A stretch of DNA of 64,000 bases from Lachnoclostridium sp. UBA5725 (lineage in GTDB: Bacteria; Bacillota; Clostridia; Lachnospirales; Lachnospiraceae): positions 148,251 to 212,250 of the forward strand of contig DIGJ01000013.1 of assembly GCA_002419585.1 (NCBI GenBank), written 5' to 3'. Under the pieces are notes generated by a model. The model had not been told where the DNA came from. It did no database searches and saw nothing but the letters and a program-made list of their open reading frames with translations. The translations under genes were made by a program, and so were the position numbers. This document shows positions 51,622 to 61,038 of the stretch, in pieces. Position 1 is the first letter of the stretch; each line of letters starts with the position of its first letter.

Positions 51622-52683
51622 ATGGCAACATCCATTCCATATAGCAAACAAATAAATATTGAAAATACAGAGCGTCTCCGTGATCTCTTAGCCACTTTGC
51701 CTCCATTTTGCAAAGAATACTTTCGCGGAATTGAACCAAGGACTTCCGCACGTACTCGGATTAATTACGCGTATGACCTACGCTTATTCTTTCTGTTTTT
51801 AATCTCTGCAAATCCTACATTTAAAACTTATGATACCACTAAATTTACGCTCGACGATATCGAAAAGCTCGAATCCGTGGACATTGAAGAATATTTAGAG
51901 CATTTAAAGCTGTATGAAGGATCAAACGGGAAAATGCATACCAATGATGCACGAGGTCTTCAAAGAAAATTGTCCTCTCTTCGCTCCTTCTACCACTACT
52001 TTAACAAACGACAGCTTTTAAAATCGAATCCGTCTATTTTGGTGGACATGCCAAAACTTCATGACAAAGAAATCATCCGTCTCGATTATGACGAAATTGC
52101 AGATTTACTGGATCTGGTGGAACACGGCGGTGATTCTTTGACTGGAATGAAAAAAGTTTATTACGATAAGAACAAAATTAGAAATCTTGCCATCATCACC
52201 CTGTTTTTAGGCACTGGCATCCGTGTATCGGAATGTGTCGGACTTGATTTAGATGACATTGATTTTAAAAATAATCGGATTAAAATCGTTCGAAAAGGTG
52301 GTAAGGAGGACTTTGTATACTTTGGAAATGAGGTAGAAGAAGCTTTAACGAATTACATAGAAGTAAATAGAAATGCAATAACGCCAAAGACGGGACATGA
52401 AAATGCGCTATTTTTATCGATTCAAAGAAGTCGTATGACACCACGCGCAATGGAAAATCTGGTTACGGAATATGCGAGTCAGGTTACAACTTTAAAGCAC
52501 ATCACCCCGCATAAGCTCCGCAGTACCTATGGTACTTCGCTATACCGCGAAACGGGTGATATTTATCTTGTTGCTGAGGTGCTCGGTCATAATGATGTCA
52601 ATACGACGAAAAAGCACTATGCTGCTCTAGATGAAGAAAGGAAACGGGCAGCGGCCAAGGTGGTAAAATTGAGGGAGCCTTAA
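51622..52683 (+). CDS. XerC/D-like tyrosine recombinase
   Basis: 353 residues. An N-terminal SAM-like domain (about 20-150) precedes the catalytic domain. Catalytic residues: Arg in GTGIRVSECVGLDLDDID, Lys in IVRKGGKEDFVYFG, HxxR in ITPHKLRSTYG, His in AEVLGHNDVNTTKKHYAALD and the nucleophile Tyr in KHYAAL. All six positions are present. It resembles stand-alone chromosomal recombinases of Clostridia that are not next to phage genes; no integrase target or att repeats are visible. Function in dimer resolution or a local inversion is possible. Confidence 0.9.
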   Translation: MATSIPYSKQINIENTERLRDLLATLPPFCKEYFRGIEPRTSARTRINYAYDLRLFFLFLISANPTFKTYDTTKFTLDDIEKLESVDIEEYLEHLKLYEGSNGKMHTNDARGLQRKLSSLRSFYHYFNKRQLLKSNPSILVDMPKLHDKEIIRLDYDEIADLLDLVEHGGDSLTGMKKVYYDKNKIRNLAIITLFLGTGIRVSECVGLDLDDIDFKNNRIKIVRKGGKEDFVYFGNEVEEALTNYIEVNRNAITPKTGHENALFLSIQRSRMTPRAMENLVTEYASQVTTLKHITPHKLRSTYGTSLYRETGDIYLVAEVLGHNDVNTTKKHYAALDEERKRAAAKVVKLREP

Positions 52684-52749
52684 AAACATGCAAAAAAAGA
52701 TTATAAGTACTTTCTTTACATAAATATTCTATACTGGAGGTGTGTACTG

Positions 52750-54474
52750 ATGAGTAAAAGTACTATCTTTTTTTTAGTCCTCACAATTGCTCTAATCCTC
52801 AGCGGTTGCAAAGTTCAGTCCGAAAAAAACGTGGAAGAAGTATCGAGTACGTTGGACACATTGAGTTCGTCAAGCATCGAGAAGGACAATAAATCTGCAT
52901 CTTCTAGTGCACCTAAAATCACGTCAGAGAATGTGAATCAATGTACGGACTTCACGGTTCATGGTGGCAGATTATATTTTTCCAATAACTATGACAATGG
53001 GACACTTTATAGCATAAACATCGACGGCAGTGAAGAGCTTAAGTTGAATGATGATTGGACACCGTGGTTTTGTGTTTCAGGTGACCAAATATATTATGAA
53101 AATGGTAGCGATGACTCAAAACTATACGCTATAGCAACAGACGGCAACGACAGACGCAAGTTGTCTGATGATAAACTGGTTTCTATCTTTAGTGTATATG
53201 AAGGACGGATATATTATAGTAACCATGATGACGCTGACAGTTTATACAGCATAAAAGCCGATGGTAGCGACCGAAAAAAGTTGAGTTCCGATTCTCCATT
53301 ATATATGAATGTACATGGAGACCGGATTTACTATTATGAGTCAAGCGGTAATAAAGGTATCTTCAGTATGAAAACGGATGGAAACGAAAAGATAAAATTG
53401 TCCGATGACGAACCTTTTGGTATTGTTACAGCAGGTGATTGGATTTATTATCCAAATACAAAGGACAGCTACAAACTTTATGCTATGAGAACTGACGGCA
53501 GCGACAGACATAAGGTAAGCGACGACTATGCACCAAATATGAGTGTAGTTAATGATAGGATTTATTACCAAAAAGGGGACGATTGGAGAATTTTCAGCGT
53601 AAAAATAGATGGTAGTGATAGAAAGTTACTGTCCAACGACCACGGGGATAGTTTTTCCGTGTGGGATGACAGAATATACTATACGATAACCGGTGCAAAA
53701 ATATATTCCATGAGCACAGGGGGTGGCAACAAGCAGCTACTAGTTGATTTATCCAGAAACGCTTATAAAGATGTGACCTATGAAGTGAGTGACCGTCTTC
53801 ATAAGGATATGCCAGAATACCGTTTTGTAGCCAAGGGTATGACACAGGGTACAGAAAATTATGCGGTAGGTTTTGTGATGGGAATAAAAGTCTTTGATGA
53901 AAAAGAGCATCCCATCCTATCGGCAGATTTTTCGGAAACTTATGGTGATGAGGTTCTTGGCAACCCCGTTTATAATGAGATGATGGACACGATGGGTTTG
54001 CATATTGTAGATGTAAACTTCGATGGCTACAAGGATTTGATTATCTTGAAAGGCTTTTCAGGCGCCCATAGCAATACATGGTACAACTGTTGGCTATGGG
54101 ACCCGAAAACATCTTCGTTGGTTGAATCTAAATCGTTTTCTGAGATTTGTAATCCGGCACTTAATCCGAAGAATAAATGCATTTACTCTGCTGGTGGCTC
54201 AGGTGCGGAATTTTGGGGCGGTTCTATTTATAAATATATAGATGGCGAATTTATAATCACAAACAACTTGGATGCCGATTCGAAAGGATTGACTGAGACA
54301 GAACTTGTAAACGGAAAAATGGTGGTTATCCGTAAAGTGTCATATAACACTGAGGATAAGTCTGCGGATGCTGAAATGCAATACTATAAAAAAAGCAAGC
54401 TTTGGCAACTGGATAATCCTCATTGGTATATGGTTGGTGGTCATAAGGCTGATAAATGGCTAGGAGAATCATGA
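52750..54474 (+). CDS. DUF5050-type lipoprotein with seven propeller-like repeats
   Basis: 574 residues. Lipobox ILSGCK. Residues 70-340 carry seven repeats of about 42 residues, each with GDxIYY or GRIYYS, then LYSI-DGS or FSMKTDGN and KLSDD, typical of DUF5050 propellers; the C-terminal 230 residues contain DVNFDGYKDLIILKGFSGAH (an EF-hand-like DxNxDGxxD) and a globular end. GGAGG precedes the ATG. Probably a surface binding protein; no enzyme motif. Sits 66 bases behind the recombinase. Confidence 0.85.
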   Translation: MSKSTIFFLVLTIALILSGCKVQSEKNVEEVSSTLDTLSSSSIEKDNKSASSSAPKITSENVNQCTDFTVHGGRLYFSNNYDNGTLYSINIDGSEELKLNDDWTPWFCVSGDQIYYENGSDDSKLYAIATDGNDRRKLSDDKLVSIFSVYEGRIYYSNHDDADSLYSIKADGSDRKKLSSDSPLYMNVHGDRIYYYESSGNKGIFSMKTDGNEKIKLSDDEPFGIVTAGDWIYYPNTKDSYKLYAMRTDGSDRHKVSDDYAPNMSVVNDRIYYQKGDDWRIFSVKIDGSDRKLLSNDHGDSFSVWDDRIYYTITGAKIYSMSTGGGNKQLLVDLSRNAYKDVTYEVSDRLHKDMPEYRFVAKGMTQGTENYAVGFVMGIKVFDEKEHPILSADFSETYGDEVLGNPVYNEMMDTMGLHIVDVNFDGYKDLIILKGFSGAHSNTWYNCWLWDPKTSSLVESKSFSEICNPALNPKNKCIYSAGGSGAEFWGGSIYKYIDGEFIITNNLDADSKGLTETELVNGKMVVIRKVSYNTEDKSADAEMQYYKKSKLWQLDNPHWYMVGGHKADKWLGES

Positions 54475-54530
54475 TTAGAAAACTGTTCTTGTCATTTTAC
54501 TAAACTAAATCTTTATCTACAAAATAAGAT

Positions 54531-54563
54531 AGGACGTACCACAATGTAATTTGTGTACGTCCT
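54531..54563. terminator. Terminator between converging genes
   Basis: AGGACGTAC and GTACGTCCT pair around a partly paired loop (CACAATGTAATTT). It lies 57 bases after the lipoprotein stop and also behind the coding-like frame at 54566 on the minus strand. Confidence 0.7.
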
Positions 54564-54565
54564 TT

Positions 54566-54757
54566 CTATATTTCATTTTCCCAAAGTAGTTTTCTTATAT
54601 CCCCATAATGCGATAAATCCTTAAATAAACTCTTTGCAACAAAAGTTAGGGGTTCCTCTTTGTATTTTAGCTTATAATGAAAAATCAACAGGAATGTTCT
54701 TAAATCTTCCTGAGATCTTATTGAACTCGTTAATCGTATTTTGTTAAAATGTTTGAT
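54566..54757 (-). pseudogene. Unidentified coding-like frame without a start
   Basis: 64 codons on the minus strand reading TSSIRSQEDLRTFLLIFHYK, LKYKEEPLTFVAKSLFKDLS and HYGDIRKLLWENEI, then TAG. Residue composition and helix pattern look like real protein, and a terminator follows directly. No ATG/GTG/TTG at the upstream end and an in-frame TAA precede it, so it is taken as the tail of a lost gene. No family recognised. The rest of 54475-54785 shows no gene. Confidence 0.4.
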
Positions 54758-54785
54758 TTAACGTTTATTCAGCAGAAATATGGAA

Positions 54786-55607
54786 TTAACACGCACAAAG
54801 ATGTCCAGCACACTGACTTTCTTTTCTAAGAATAAAAAGAGCATATAAGAAAAAAGGTATAAATAATATTAATGTACCCATAATAGAGGAGAATGTAGCG
54901 GTACTGATTGTTGGTTTCCATCCTATCGTAATCTCATTTAATGAAAATACTATATCGAATATTCCATGCATAAGCATCCCCAACCATATTGATTTCGTTC
55001 TTATTACGCATGCTGCAAAACACACACCAATTAAAAATGCATATATGATCTGATTTAAACACCCTAATAATGTCAATCGACCGATGATATAACTGTATAT
55101 ATGTAAAAATCCAAATAAAAGGCTAGATAAAAAAACCGATTGATAAATTCCTCTCTTCGAGTTGCCCCATCGTTGTAGCATAACAGGAAGTACTAAACCA
55201 CGTGTCATTGCTTCCTCAAATAATCCAGTTGTTAAGTATACAACAACGAACAATAAAATCTTGATGGGATGAGCAGTATCAAACTTAATATTTGAATCAA
55301 AGATATTGGTTGATTGCAACAGTATTAAAATTATAATAGGCCAGTAAACCCATATTTTTTTCCAATATTTTGTTTCCTTGTATCCACAAATAATAGAATT
55401 ACCTAACTTTATGGATAATATCACTAATAATATGCCAACTACAGTTTGTAAAATTATACCCTCAAGGAAACCGGCAATCTGTTCCGTCGTATATAGTAAA
55501 AACAGTCTATTTAGTGGTATACTACAAGTTAGAATAGTTCCTGCCAGCACAATCATAATCGAAAATAGTACTGGCGTTTTTAAAGATATATTTTTTAATT
55601 GTTTCAT
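54786..55607 (-). CDS. CPBP/CAAX-type intramembrane protease
   Basis: 273 residues with about eight TM segments. TGLFEEAMTRGLVLPVMLQR is the EExxxR motif, LLFGFLHIYSY gives FxxxH and MLMHGIFDIVFS gives HxxxD/N: together the conserved metal site of the ABI/CPBP family. Such proteases are linked to bacteriocin self-immunity and prenylated-protein processing. It is the last gene after the sensor kinase (11 bases), so it is probably a member of the regulated operon. Confidence 0.88.
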   Translation of the reverse strand: MKQLKNISLKTPVLFSIMIVLAGTILTCSIPLNRLFLLYTTEQIAGFLEGIILQTVVGILLVILSIKLGNSIICGYKETKYWKKIWVYWPIIILILLQSTNIFDSNIKFDTAHPIKILLFVVVYLTTGLFEEAMTRGLVLPVMLQRWGNSKRGIYQSVFLSSLLFGFLHIYSYIIGRLTLLGCLNQIIYAFLIGVCFAACVIRTKSIWLGMLMHGIFDIVFSLNEITIGWKPTISTATFSSIMGTLILFIPFFLYALFILRKESQCAGHLCAC

Positions 55608-55618
55608 CAAAATTCTCC

Positions 55619-56704
55619 TTATAATAATGGTAACTTTACTTCAAAAATCGTTTCATTTATAGAGCTTTCCGCCAAAATAGAACCATCATGTATTTCAACG
55701 ATTCGTTTTACTATGGCAAGACCTAGACCAGAACTAGTATTTTCTGAAAGCGAAGTACGTGATTTATCTATTTTATAAAATTTTTCAAATATATATGGTA
55801 ACTCTTCTTTTGGTATCTGATTTCCATAACTAATTACCTGCACCACTGCTTCCATGGATTCTTTTTGCAGTTTAATATCCACTTGTTTTCCTGAATTTCC
55901 GTATTTCAAGGCGTTACTCACTAGATTATCAAAGACTCGGGTTAATAAAAATGCATCCGCATTAATAAAAATCTTTTCTTCACAAAAGAACATTTGATAT
56001 TCCATATCTGCTTCCTCAAACGCGGGTATAAACCCAATCAATATCTGTTCTATTAGTTCCTTTAAGCTGATTTTTGTTTTCTGTATGTTAAAATCTTTAT
56101 CACTTAATTTTGTATAATCAAATAATTCATCAATCCGTATTTTTAAGTCCATGCCTTGATTGCGTGCTATCCCGGAATATTTTTTCAGAAGCTCCTCTTC
56201 CTTTAATTCTGTACTATTAATAAGCTCTAAATAACCTAGCATGGAGGTCAATGGTGTGCGCAAATCATGTGAAATGTTCGTGATAAGGTCACTTTTCGTT
56301 TTCTCCAGGCGCCGTTCTTCTTCAATTGCATTCTTTAGTTGAACTGCCATTTCATTCACAGTCTGCGCCATTATACCTAATTCATCCTGAGATTTAACCG
56401 GTATATTGATATCTAAATTCCCCTTTGAAATTTTTCTTAAATTATAGGTAATAGCCTCAAGGTACTCTACATTTTTTTTAATAATAAGAAGAAAAAATGT
56501 TATGATTAGTACAACGCTTAAAATAAGAAAAGAAAAAACAAATGCAAATAAGTGTTTAAAAAAGAACACTGCAAAACCATGATTTGCTGATCCAAGAATA
56601 AGTAGATAACATAGGAACAAGATAATTATGCCCGTTAAGGTAGCACTAATAAAAAGAGCGAGGACCAGCTCTAATTTAACTGAGTTTATTTTAATTCTTT
56701 TCAA
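55619..56704 (-). CDS. Sensor histidine kinase, VanS/OmpR-partner type
   Basis: 361 residues from the TTG at 56704, 12 bases after GGGGAG, which overlaps the regulator stop by 14 bases; the ORF extends to 56764. Two TM helices (ALFISATLTGIIILFLCYLL and FVFSFLILSVVLIITFFLLI), then HAMP (ITYNLRKISKGNLDINIPVK), HisKA SDLITNISHDLRTPLTSMLG (phosphoryl His) and HATPase FDNLVSNALKYGNSG plus GLGLAIVKRIVEIH. Probably senses an envelope signal and works with the regulator next to it. Confidence 0.9.
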   Translation of the reverse strand: MKRIKINSVKLELVLALFISATLTGIIILFLCYLLILGSANHGFAVFFFKHLFAFVFSFLILSVVLIITFFLLIIKKNVEYLEAITYNLRKISKGNLDINIPVKSQDELGIMAQTVNEMAVQLKNAIEEERRLEKTKSDLITNISHDLRTPLTSMLGYLELINSTELKEEELLKKYSGIARNQGMDLKIRIDELFDYTKLSDKDFNIQKTKISLKELIEQILIGFIPAFEEADMEYQMFFCEEKIFINADAFLLTRVFDNLVSNALKYGNSGKQVDIKLQKESMEAVVQVISYGNQIPKEELPYIFEKFYKIDKSRTSLSENTSSGLGLAIVKRIVEIHDGSILAESSINETIFEVKLPLL

Positions 56705-57410
56705 TTTTATACCCCACTCCCCATACAGTTTCAATAATCTTAGGTTGCTTAGGATTTTCTTCAATTTTTTCCCGTAGTCTCCATATATGTACCATTACCG
56801 TATTATTAGAATCATAATACTTCTCCTTCCAGACCTTTTCAAATATTTCTTCTGCGCTATATACCTTCCCAAGATTTTCTGCAAGCACAAGTAATATATC
56901 GTATTCCGTTGGCGTTAAGTTGATTTCCTTATCGTTCAAGGTTACCATATGATTGTTTCTATTTATGGTAACACCTTTCATATGAATCACATTCTCATCC
57001 CGTTCACTATTGGGAGAGCTCAGATAGAAATTTCTTCTTAATTGTGCCTTGATTCTTGCGATCAGTTCCATCGGATTAAAAGGTTTAATCATATAATCAT
57101 CAGCCCCAATACCAAGCCCCAGAATCTTATCCATATCCTGTGACTTAGCACTTAACATAATAATCGGTATATTCCGATTCTGTCGGATTCTTCGGCAGGT
57201 TTCGAGTCCATCTATTCCCGGCATCATAATATCTAGAACGACAAGATGGATGCTGTTTTCTTGCAGAATCTTTAAACCTTCCATGCCATTCATTGCTTTA
57301 TATACACAATATCCTTCATTTGCCAGAAAAATTTCAATTAATTCAATGATTTCAACGGAATCATCGATTATCAATATATTATAGGTATTCATTTCCATCT
57401 TAATAACCAT
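56691..57410 (-). CDS. OmpR/VanR-type response regulator
   Basis: 239 residues. The receiver has ILIIDDSVEIIEL (acidic pocket), VVLDIMMPGIDGLETCRR (phospho-Asp), PIIMLSAKS and GADDYMIKPFNPMELIARI. The DNA-binding winged helix spans 140-238 with NLTPTEYDILLVLAENLGKV-like text and VMVHIWRLREKIEENPKQPK. Starts at 57398 and 57392 are also possible. It is 16 bases from the hydrolase and overlaps the kinase gene. Confidence 0.93.
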   Translation of the reverse strand: MVIKMEMNTYNILIIDDSVEIIELIEIFLANEGYCVYKAMNGMEGLKILQENSIHLVVLDIMMPGIDGLETCRRIRQNRNIPIIMLSAKSQDMDKILGLGIGADDYMIKPFNPMELIARIKAQLRRNFYLSSPNSERDENVIHMKGVTINRNNHMVTLNDKEINLTPTEYDILLVLAENLGKVYSAEEIFEKVWKEKYYDSNNTVMVHIWRLREKIEENPKQPKIIETVWGVGYKIEKN

Positions 57411-57426
57411 GCCTTTCCATATCCTG

Positions 57427-59289
57427 TTAGTTTTTTATTACTTTGAGGGGAAGCTCAATGTTAGATGATACTATATTATTCCTTTGTACCTCTATCACAG
57501 GATGTTCATTTTCTGCTATCCTGTCAAAAGTAGAATCATCACTTCCAGCTATTGCAATTCTTATTTTATGTCCCTTTTTTATTAATACAGATGTAGCTTG
57601 CATTCCAATTTTAATCTCTGTCGTTTCACCTGGTATTAATAAAGCACCATCCTGTCTTTTAAAGGAATGATTTGGTCCAAGCACCACATGCCCTGGATTT
57701 TCCTTTGATATCTTTCTATGAATTCCTCTTAACTCTCCCTCCGTAAGATAAGTTACGGTACCATCTGGTGCTACCTCTTCTAAATAAGTTATAAATGCCC
57801 CATCGGTTGCCGTGGAAGAGAGATTAAGGGTAACTACTGGTATTCCAGTAATTTCAACATCATTTTGGAATGCTTCACTCGTATAGGTTAATAATTTTTT
57901 ATCTTCATTCTGTCTATCTGGATATCGTACTGGACCACCACCATAATTCGTCTGCCATCGATTCGTATTACCCGTTGTAGCGGTAAAGTCAATCTGATAG
58001 GTATCAGATCCGGTTATAGCATTTGGTTTATTTTCATTTAATGTTCCATTGGAACCGAAATACAATACCTTCGTGTCCATACCTTCAATCGGCCATTTGT
58101 CAGAAGTTTTCCATTTACCTTCTCCAAAAGTATAGTATTTGATTGTTGAGTTTTGGATTGTTTTTGTATCATCTTTTATATATTGATCTAAAAATGTAAT
58201 AACCTCATCTGCCTGTTCCTCTAAAAGCTTCTGCTGTAATATCTTCTTATCTGAAAGCGGATCCCAAAAACTGCTGCCTCCATGATTCCATGGACCTATT
58301 ACAAGCGTCTGATTATTACTGTAGGTAAGATATCTTTCCAAAGCACCATTTACCGTTGCAGCATCCTGCCATCCAATACGGACATATAACGGTATCCTTG
58401 ATTCTTCGATTTGTTTTTTATAGTTATAAGGCGCCATATCATTTGCTGTATAGGCACCTGATAAGATATCGTCATAATAGGTTACTTTTTTTATACACTC
58501 ATACACATCATAATTATTTTTATGACCAGCTATTGCTTGATTTAAAAGTTTACCATCTTTATCTTTATCCACAGGCAAAAGTCCATCTATCATACTGTTT
58601 TCCAAACTATTATTGTCATCCTGTGCAGTTCCATCACGAAACCGTTTCAAGAAGTTACTGCTAAATAAACCTCCCGGCAACGTGGTATTACTTACTGGGT
58701 TAAAATCCCCATAAAGAAGTGCTGCTGCTTTTAGTGCAGGATGACTAAGACTTGTTGAGAGTTCAGCCGTATTTGACATATAGGATATGCCATAAGTTCC
58801 AACTTTCCCATTCGACCAGTCTTGTTTTACTATCCAATCAAGAATCTGACCATAATCCTCTATCTCTTCTTTTGAAAATTCAATTTCTCTTTTACCAAAA
58901 GAAATACCTGAACCACGTGCTTGAACATAAACATAGGCATGATTTGTATTCAAAAATTTCCGAATAATAATTGGCATATCGTCTTTCATAATTCCTAGAT
59001 TTACGAATGCATTAGAAACAAAACTTAATTGATAACCGGTACTGTAACGTGTACTTTCCATTATTGTTGGTATTTTTTCATTTTTTTTGAGATTCTCTGG
59101 AAGCGTAACCCTTACCCCAATCTTCGTTCCATCCTTCATGGTTACATAAATAGATTGCGTTTGCTTATAACCGGATGGAGTCACTAGGTCTTTTTGTGGC
59201 ATGCAACCAGCAATGATAAATATTACAGCAAGTGTAAGTGGAATTGCAAGAATACCATATAACATTCGTTTTAATTTTTTATTTTTCAT
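57427..59289 (-). CDS. Lipoprotein CocE/NonD hydrolase (X-Pro dipeptidyl-peptidase S15 type)
   Basis: 620 residues. Lipoprotein signal with lipobox IIAGC. Peptidase S15 part: RSGS-like YVYVQARGSGISFGKREIEF, VGTYGISYMSNTAELSTSLS with the nucleophile Ser in GISYMS, then YVRIGWQDAATVNGALERYL (Asp) and VIGPWNHGGSSFWDPLS (His). The C-terminal 200 residues match the galactose-binding-like PepX_C domain. It probably hydrolyses esters or amides outside the cell. The first gene of the operon with a two-component system and protease, and most likely a target or signal generator. Confidence 0.9.
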   Translation of the reverse strand: MKNKKLKRMLYGILAIPLTLAVIFIIAGCMPQKDLVTPSGYKQTQSIYVTMKDGTKIGVRVTLPENLKKNEKIPTIMESTRYSTGYQLSFVSNAFVNLGIMKDDMPIIIRKFLNTNHAYVYVQARGSGISFGKREIEFSKEEIEDYGQILDWIVKQDWSNGKVGTYGISYMSNTAELSTSLSHPALKAAALLYGDFNPVSNTTLPGGLFSSNFLKRFRDGTAQDDNNSLENSMIDGLLPVDKDKDGKLLNQAIAGHKNNYDVYECIKKVTYYDDILSGAYTANDMAPYNYKKQIEESRIPLYVRIGWQDAATVNGALERYLTYSNNQTLVIGPWNHGGSSFWDPLSDKKILQQKLLEEQADEVITFLDQYIKDDTKTIQNSTIKYYTFGEGKWKTSDKWPIEGMDTKVLYFGSNGTLNENKPNAITGSDTYQIDFTATTGNTNRWQTNYGGGPVRYPDRQNEDKKLLTYTSEAFQNDVEITGIPVVTLNLSSTATDGAFITYLEEVAPDGTVTYLTEGELRGIHRKISKENPGHVVLGPNHSFKRQDGALLIPGETTEIKIGMQATSVLIKKGHKIRIAIAGSDDSTFDRIAENEHPVIEVQRNNIVSSNIELPLKVIKN

Positions 59290-59483
59290 TTAAACTCCTA
59301 TCTGTCTGATAAAGCAGACGCTCAAATCAGGAATGTGAAAATTTATTTTCACATAAATTCCTCCTGAAATCGAAAATTTATTATTAATCTACTTTATATC
59401 AAAACCTTGGGTTCAAATTAAATTCTCACTTACAGATTTTTTACGAATTTCTTAATATTTTTAATGTGCAATTTCTCCGCTGA

Positions 59484-59597
59484 CTAAGTGGAACCGAATA
59501 AATCCTGCCCACCACTCTCGTCTTCTTCATTATACGGCAAAGCAGTCTTGTAATTAAAAATCAAGTTCTGAACTTTTTTTCCCGAATCCTTTCTATT
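59484..59597 (-). pseudogene. Possible gene tail, unidentified
   Basis: A 37-codon frame without a start reads GKKVQNLIFNYKTALPYNEE and DESGGQDLFGST, then TAG. The acidic, polar C-terminus looks coding but no family is recognised; a recombinase tail is one weak possibility. The stretch 59290-59760 holds otherwise only a hairpin and AT-rich DNA. Confidence 0.3.
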
Positions 59598-59695
59598 TTA
59601 TCTTTAAAAATGAACTTTATTACTCTATTCCTTATCCAGCATGGATTTCTTCTATTCAATTAAAAAGCACATTATTTTTTAGTTATAATAAAGGG

Positions 59696-59728
59696 AACAG
59701 CGGCTTTGATTTTCTCAAAACCGCTGTT
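59696..59728 (-). terminator. Terminator behind the DUF5131 gene
   Basis: AACAGCGG and CCGCTGTT pair perfectly, with GCTTTGATTTTCTCAAAAC partly pairing inside. It lies 33 bases beyond the DUF5131 stop; the tail CCTTTATTAT is T-rich but not a clean run. Confidence 0.6.
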
Positions 59729-59760
59729 TCAGTGGTAACATAACTTTTACCAAAGTTCTA

Positions 59761-60483
59761 TTAAAACAATCTTTTTCCATCTAAAATATCTATACCAAGC
59801 TCTTTCGCTATAGTGGTTTGCTTAAATGGATTTATTTTTTCCACTATACCATCACGCTTAAAAAATGAGCCTGTATTTTTGAACCAAAATGTTACGTTTG
59901 CTTTTACGCATTGTTCACGGATATTAAGAACCCAATCAAAATCACATTCACGAGCATCTCGCCCCGTTTCGCCGCCAACTGTAACATGGTCTACTCCATG
60001 AAGATACGGTGATAAATCGATCGCTTCCAAAAGTGGTGCGCAGGCGATAAAACGCCGTTTTATCGGATAGGATAAGAATAATGGAAGTCTAACATCTGCT
60101 AATTCTTGATTTTCGACAGTACATCCAATATTCACATTGTCATATCCTTCGCCCCAATCGGATGGAAGTGATACAAGGAAACGGTCAATTCGCTTTGTCA
60201 AAATCAAAAAATCTATGTCCGTTCTTTCCTTGATGATAGACCAAACTTCTTTACGCCATTCATCCGCTTCGGGAAGAAAAAAGTCCGTTGCAAAACAGGT
60301 TGCAAGAATTTTGTTTCCTTTAATGTTGTATTCGCCCTTTGCAGTTTTCCTTATAGGCCAATCAAATTTATCTGTTTTTTGTATTGTATTTTGACCGTAG
60401 CGTTTCGCATGTGGCCCGTAAAAATAACAATTTGTGCAGCCATCACTTATTTTGTAGCAACCTGTCCACGGCTCCCAGTTCAT
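59761..60483 (-). CDS. DUF5131 (phage Gp37/Gp68-like) family protein
   Basis: 240 residues from the ATG at 60483, six bases after GGGAGG. The N-terminus MNWEPWTGCYKISDGCTNCY has three Cys in CX6CX2C, the iron-sulfur-like signature of this family; FYGPHAKRYGQN and KIDRFLVSLPSDWGEGYDNV follow, then HVTVGGETGRDARECDFDWV. Related phage and chromosomal proteins are assigned to the radical-SAM-like superfamily with unknown substrate. There are no phage genes nearby. Confidence 0.85.
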   Translation of the reverse strand: MNWEPWTGCYKISDGCTNCYFYGPHAKRYGQNTIQKTDKFDWPIRKTAKGEYNIKGNKILATCFATDFFLPEADEWRKEVWSIIKERTDIDFLILTKRIDRFLVSLPSDWGEGYDNVNIGCTVENQELADVRLPLFLSYPIKRRFIACAPLLEAIDLSPYLHGVDHVTVGGETGRDARECDFDWVLNIREQCVKANVTFWFKNTGSFFKRDGIVEKINPFKQTTIAKELGIDILDGKRLF

Positions 60484-60521
60484 AGGCATCCTCCCTTATT
60501 TGTTGGTTTTTACACCATGTG

Positions 60522-60872
60522 TCATTTATCAAAGCACGACGCATACTGCTTCACGACGTCAAGTGGAAACATAGTGCGCTTGGCAACTTCTTCAGCCGAC
60601 ATGCCCTGACTAAAAAAGCGTTTGATAACAGTATTCATATTCTCTGCAATCTCCACAATATGCTTGTCCGGGTCATATACCCGAATGTCACGCTGCCCCC
60701 ACGGGGATGCTCCCCATAGTTCAGCAATTATAGCGCTTCCATCGAAGGCAAGCGACAATGTTCCGCAAGCATTCGGCATGAGCGTATCGTTTGCCATGAA
60801 TGTATCCCTCTCTGGAAATACGATGTTGTAATATAGAATATATTTTCTCAGCCCCACATGTGAGGGAAACAA
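60522..60872 (-). pseudogene. Chimeric frame: AraC-type N-terminal fragment joined to VOC C-terminal fragment
   Basis: 116 codons. The first half (FPSHVGLRKYILYYNIVFPE, then LMPNACGTLSLAFDGSAIIA) looks like the ligand-binding start of an AraC-family regulator (DUF6597-like). The second half (SPWGQRDIRVYDPDKHIVEI AENM) is the end of a VOC protein, close to that of the gene at 1-385, with an extra helical tail. Neither domain is complete, and no ribosome binding site precedes a start (TTG at 60872). A deletion that joined two genes is the simplest explanation. Confidence 0.6.
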
Positions 60873-61038
60873 TTGAATTGCTTGTCATTTTTGATAATCA
60901 AATTGCTTTTCTCCCTTGCTTTTCAAAGTAAAATTTCGCAGGTAATAATTAATTATTATACCATATATTTCTTTTTCACTCTACTGTTTTGAAGGCTAAA
61001 AAATGTCCGCCACCGTTATGCGGTTCTATGAAAAGAGC

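Noticed and set aside
51622..52683. Integrase of a prophage or ICE
   Set aside because: No phage, conjugation or att-like repeat nearby; adjacent genes are an arsenic island and a lipoprotein.
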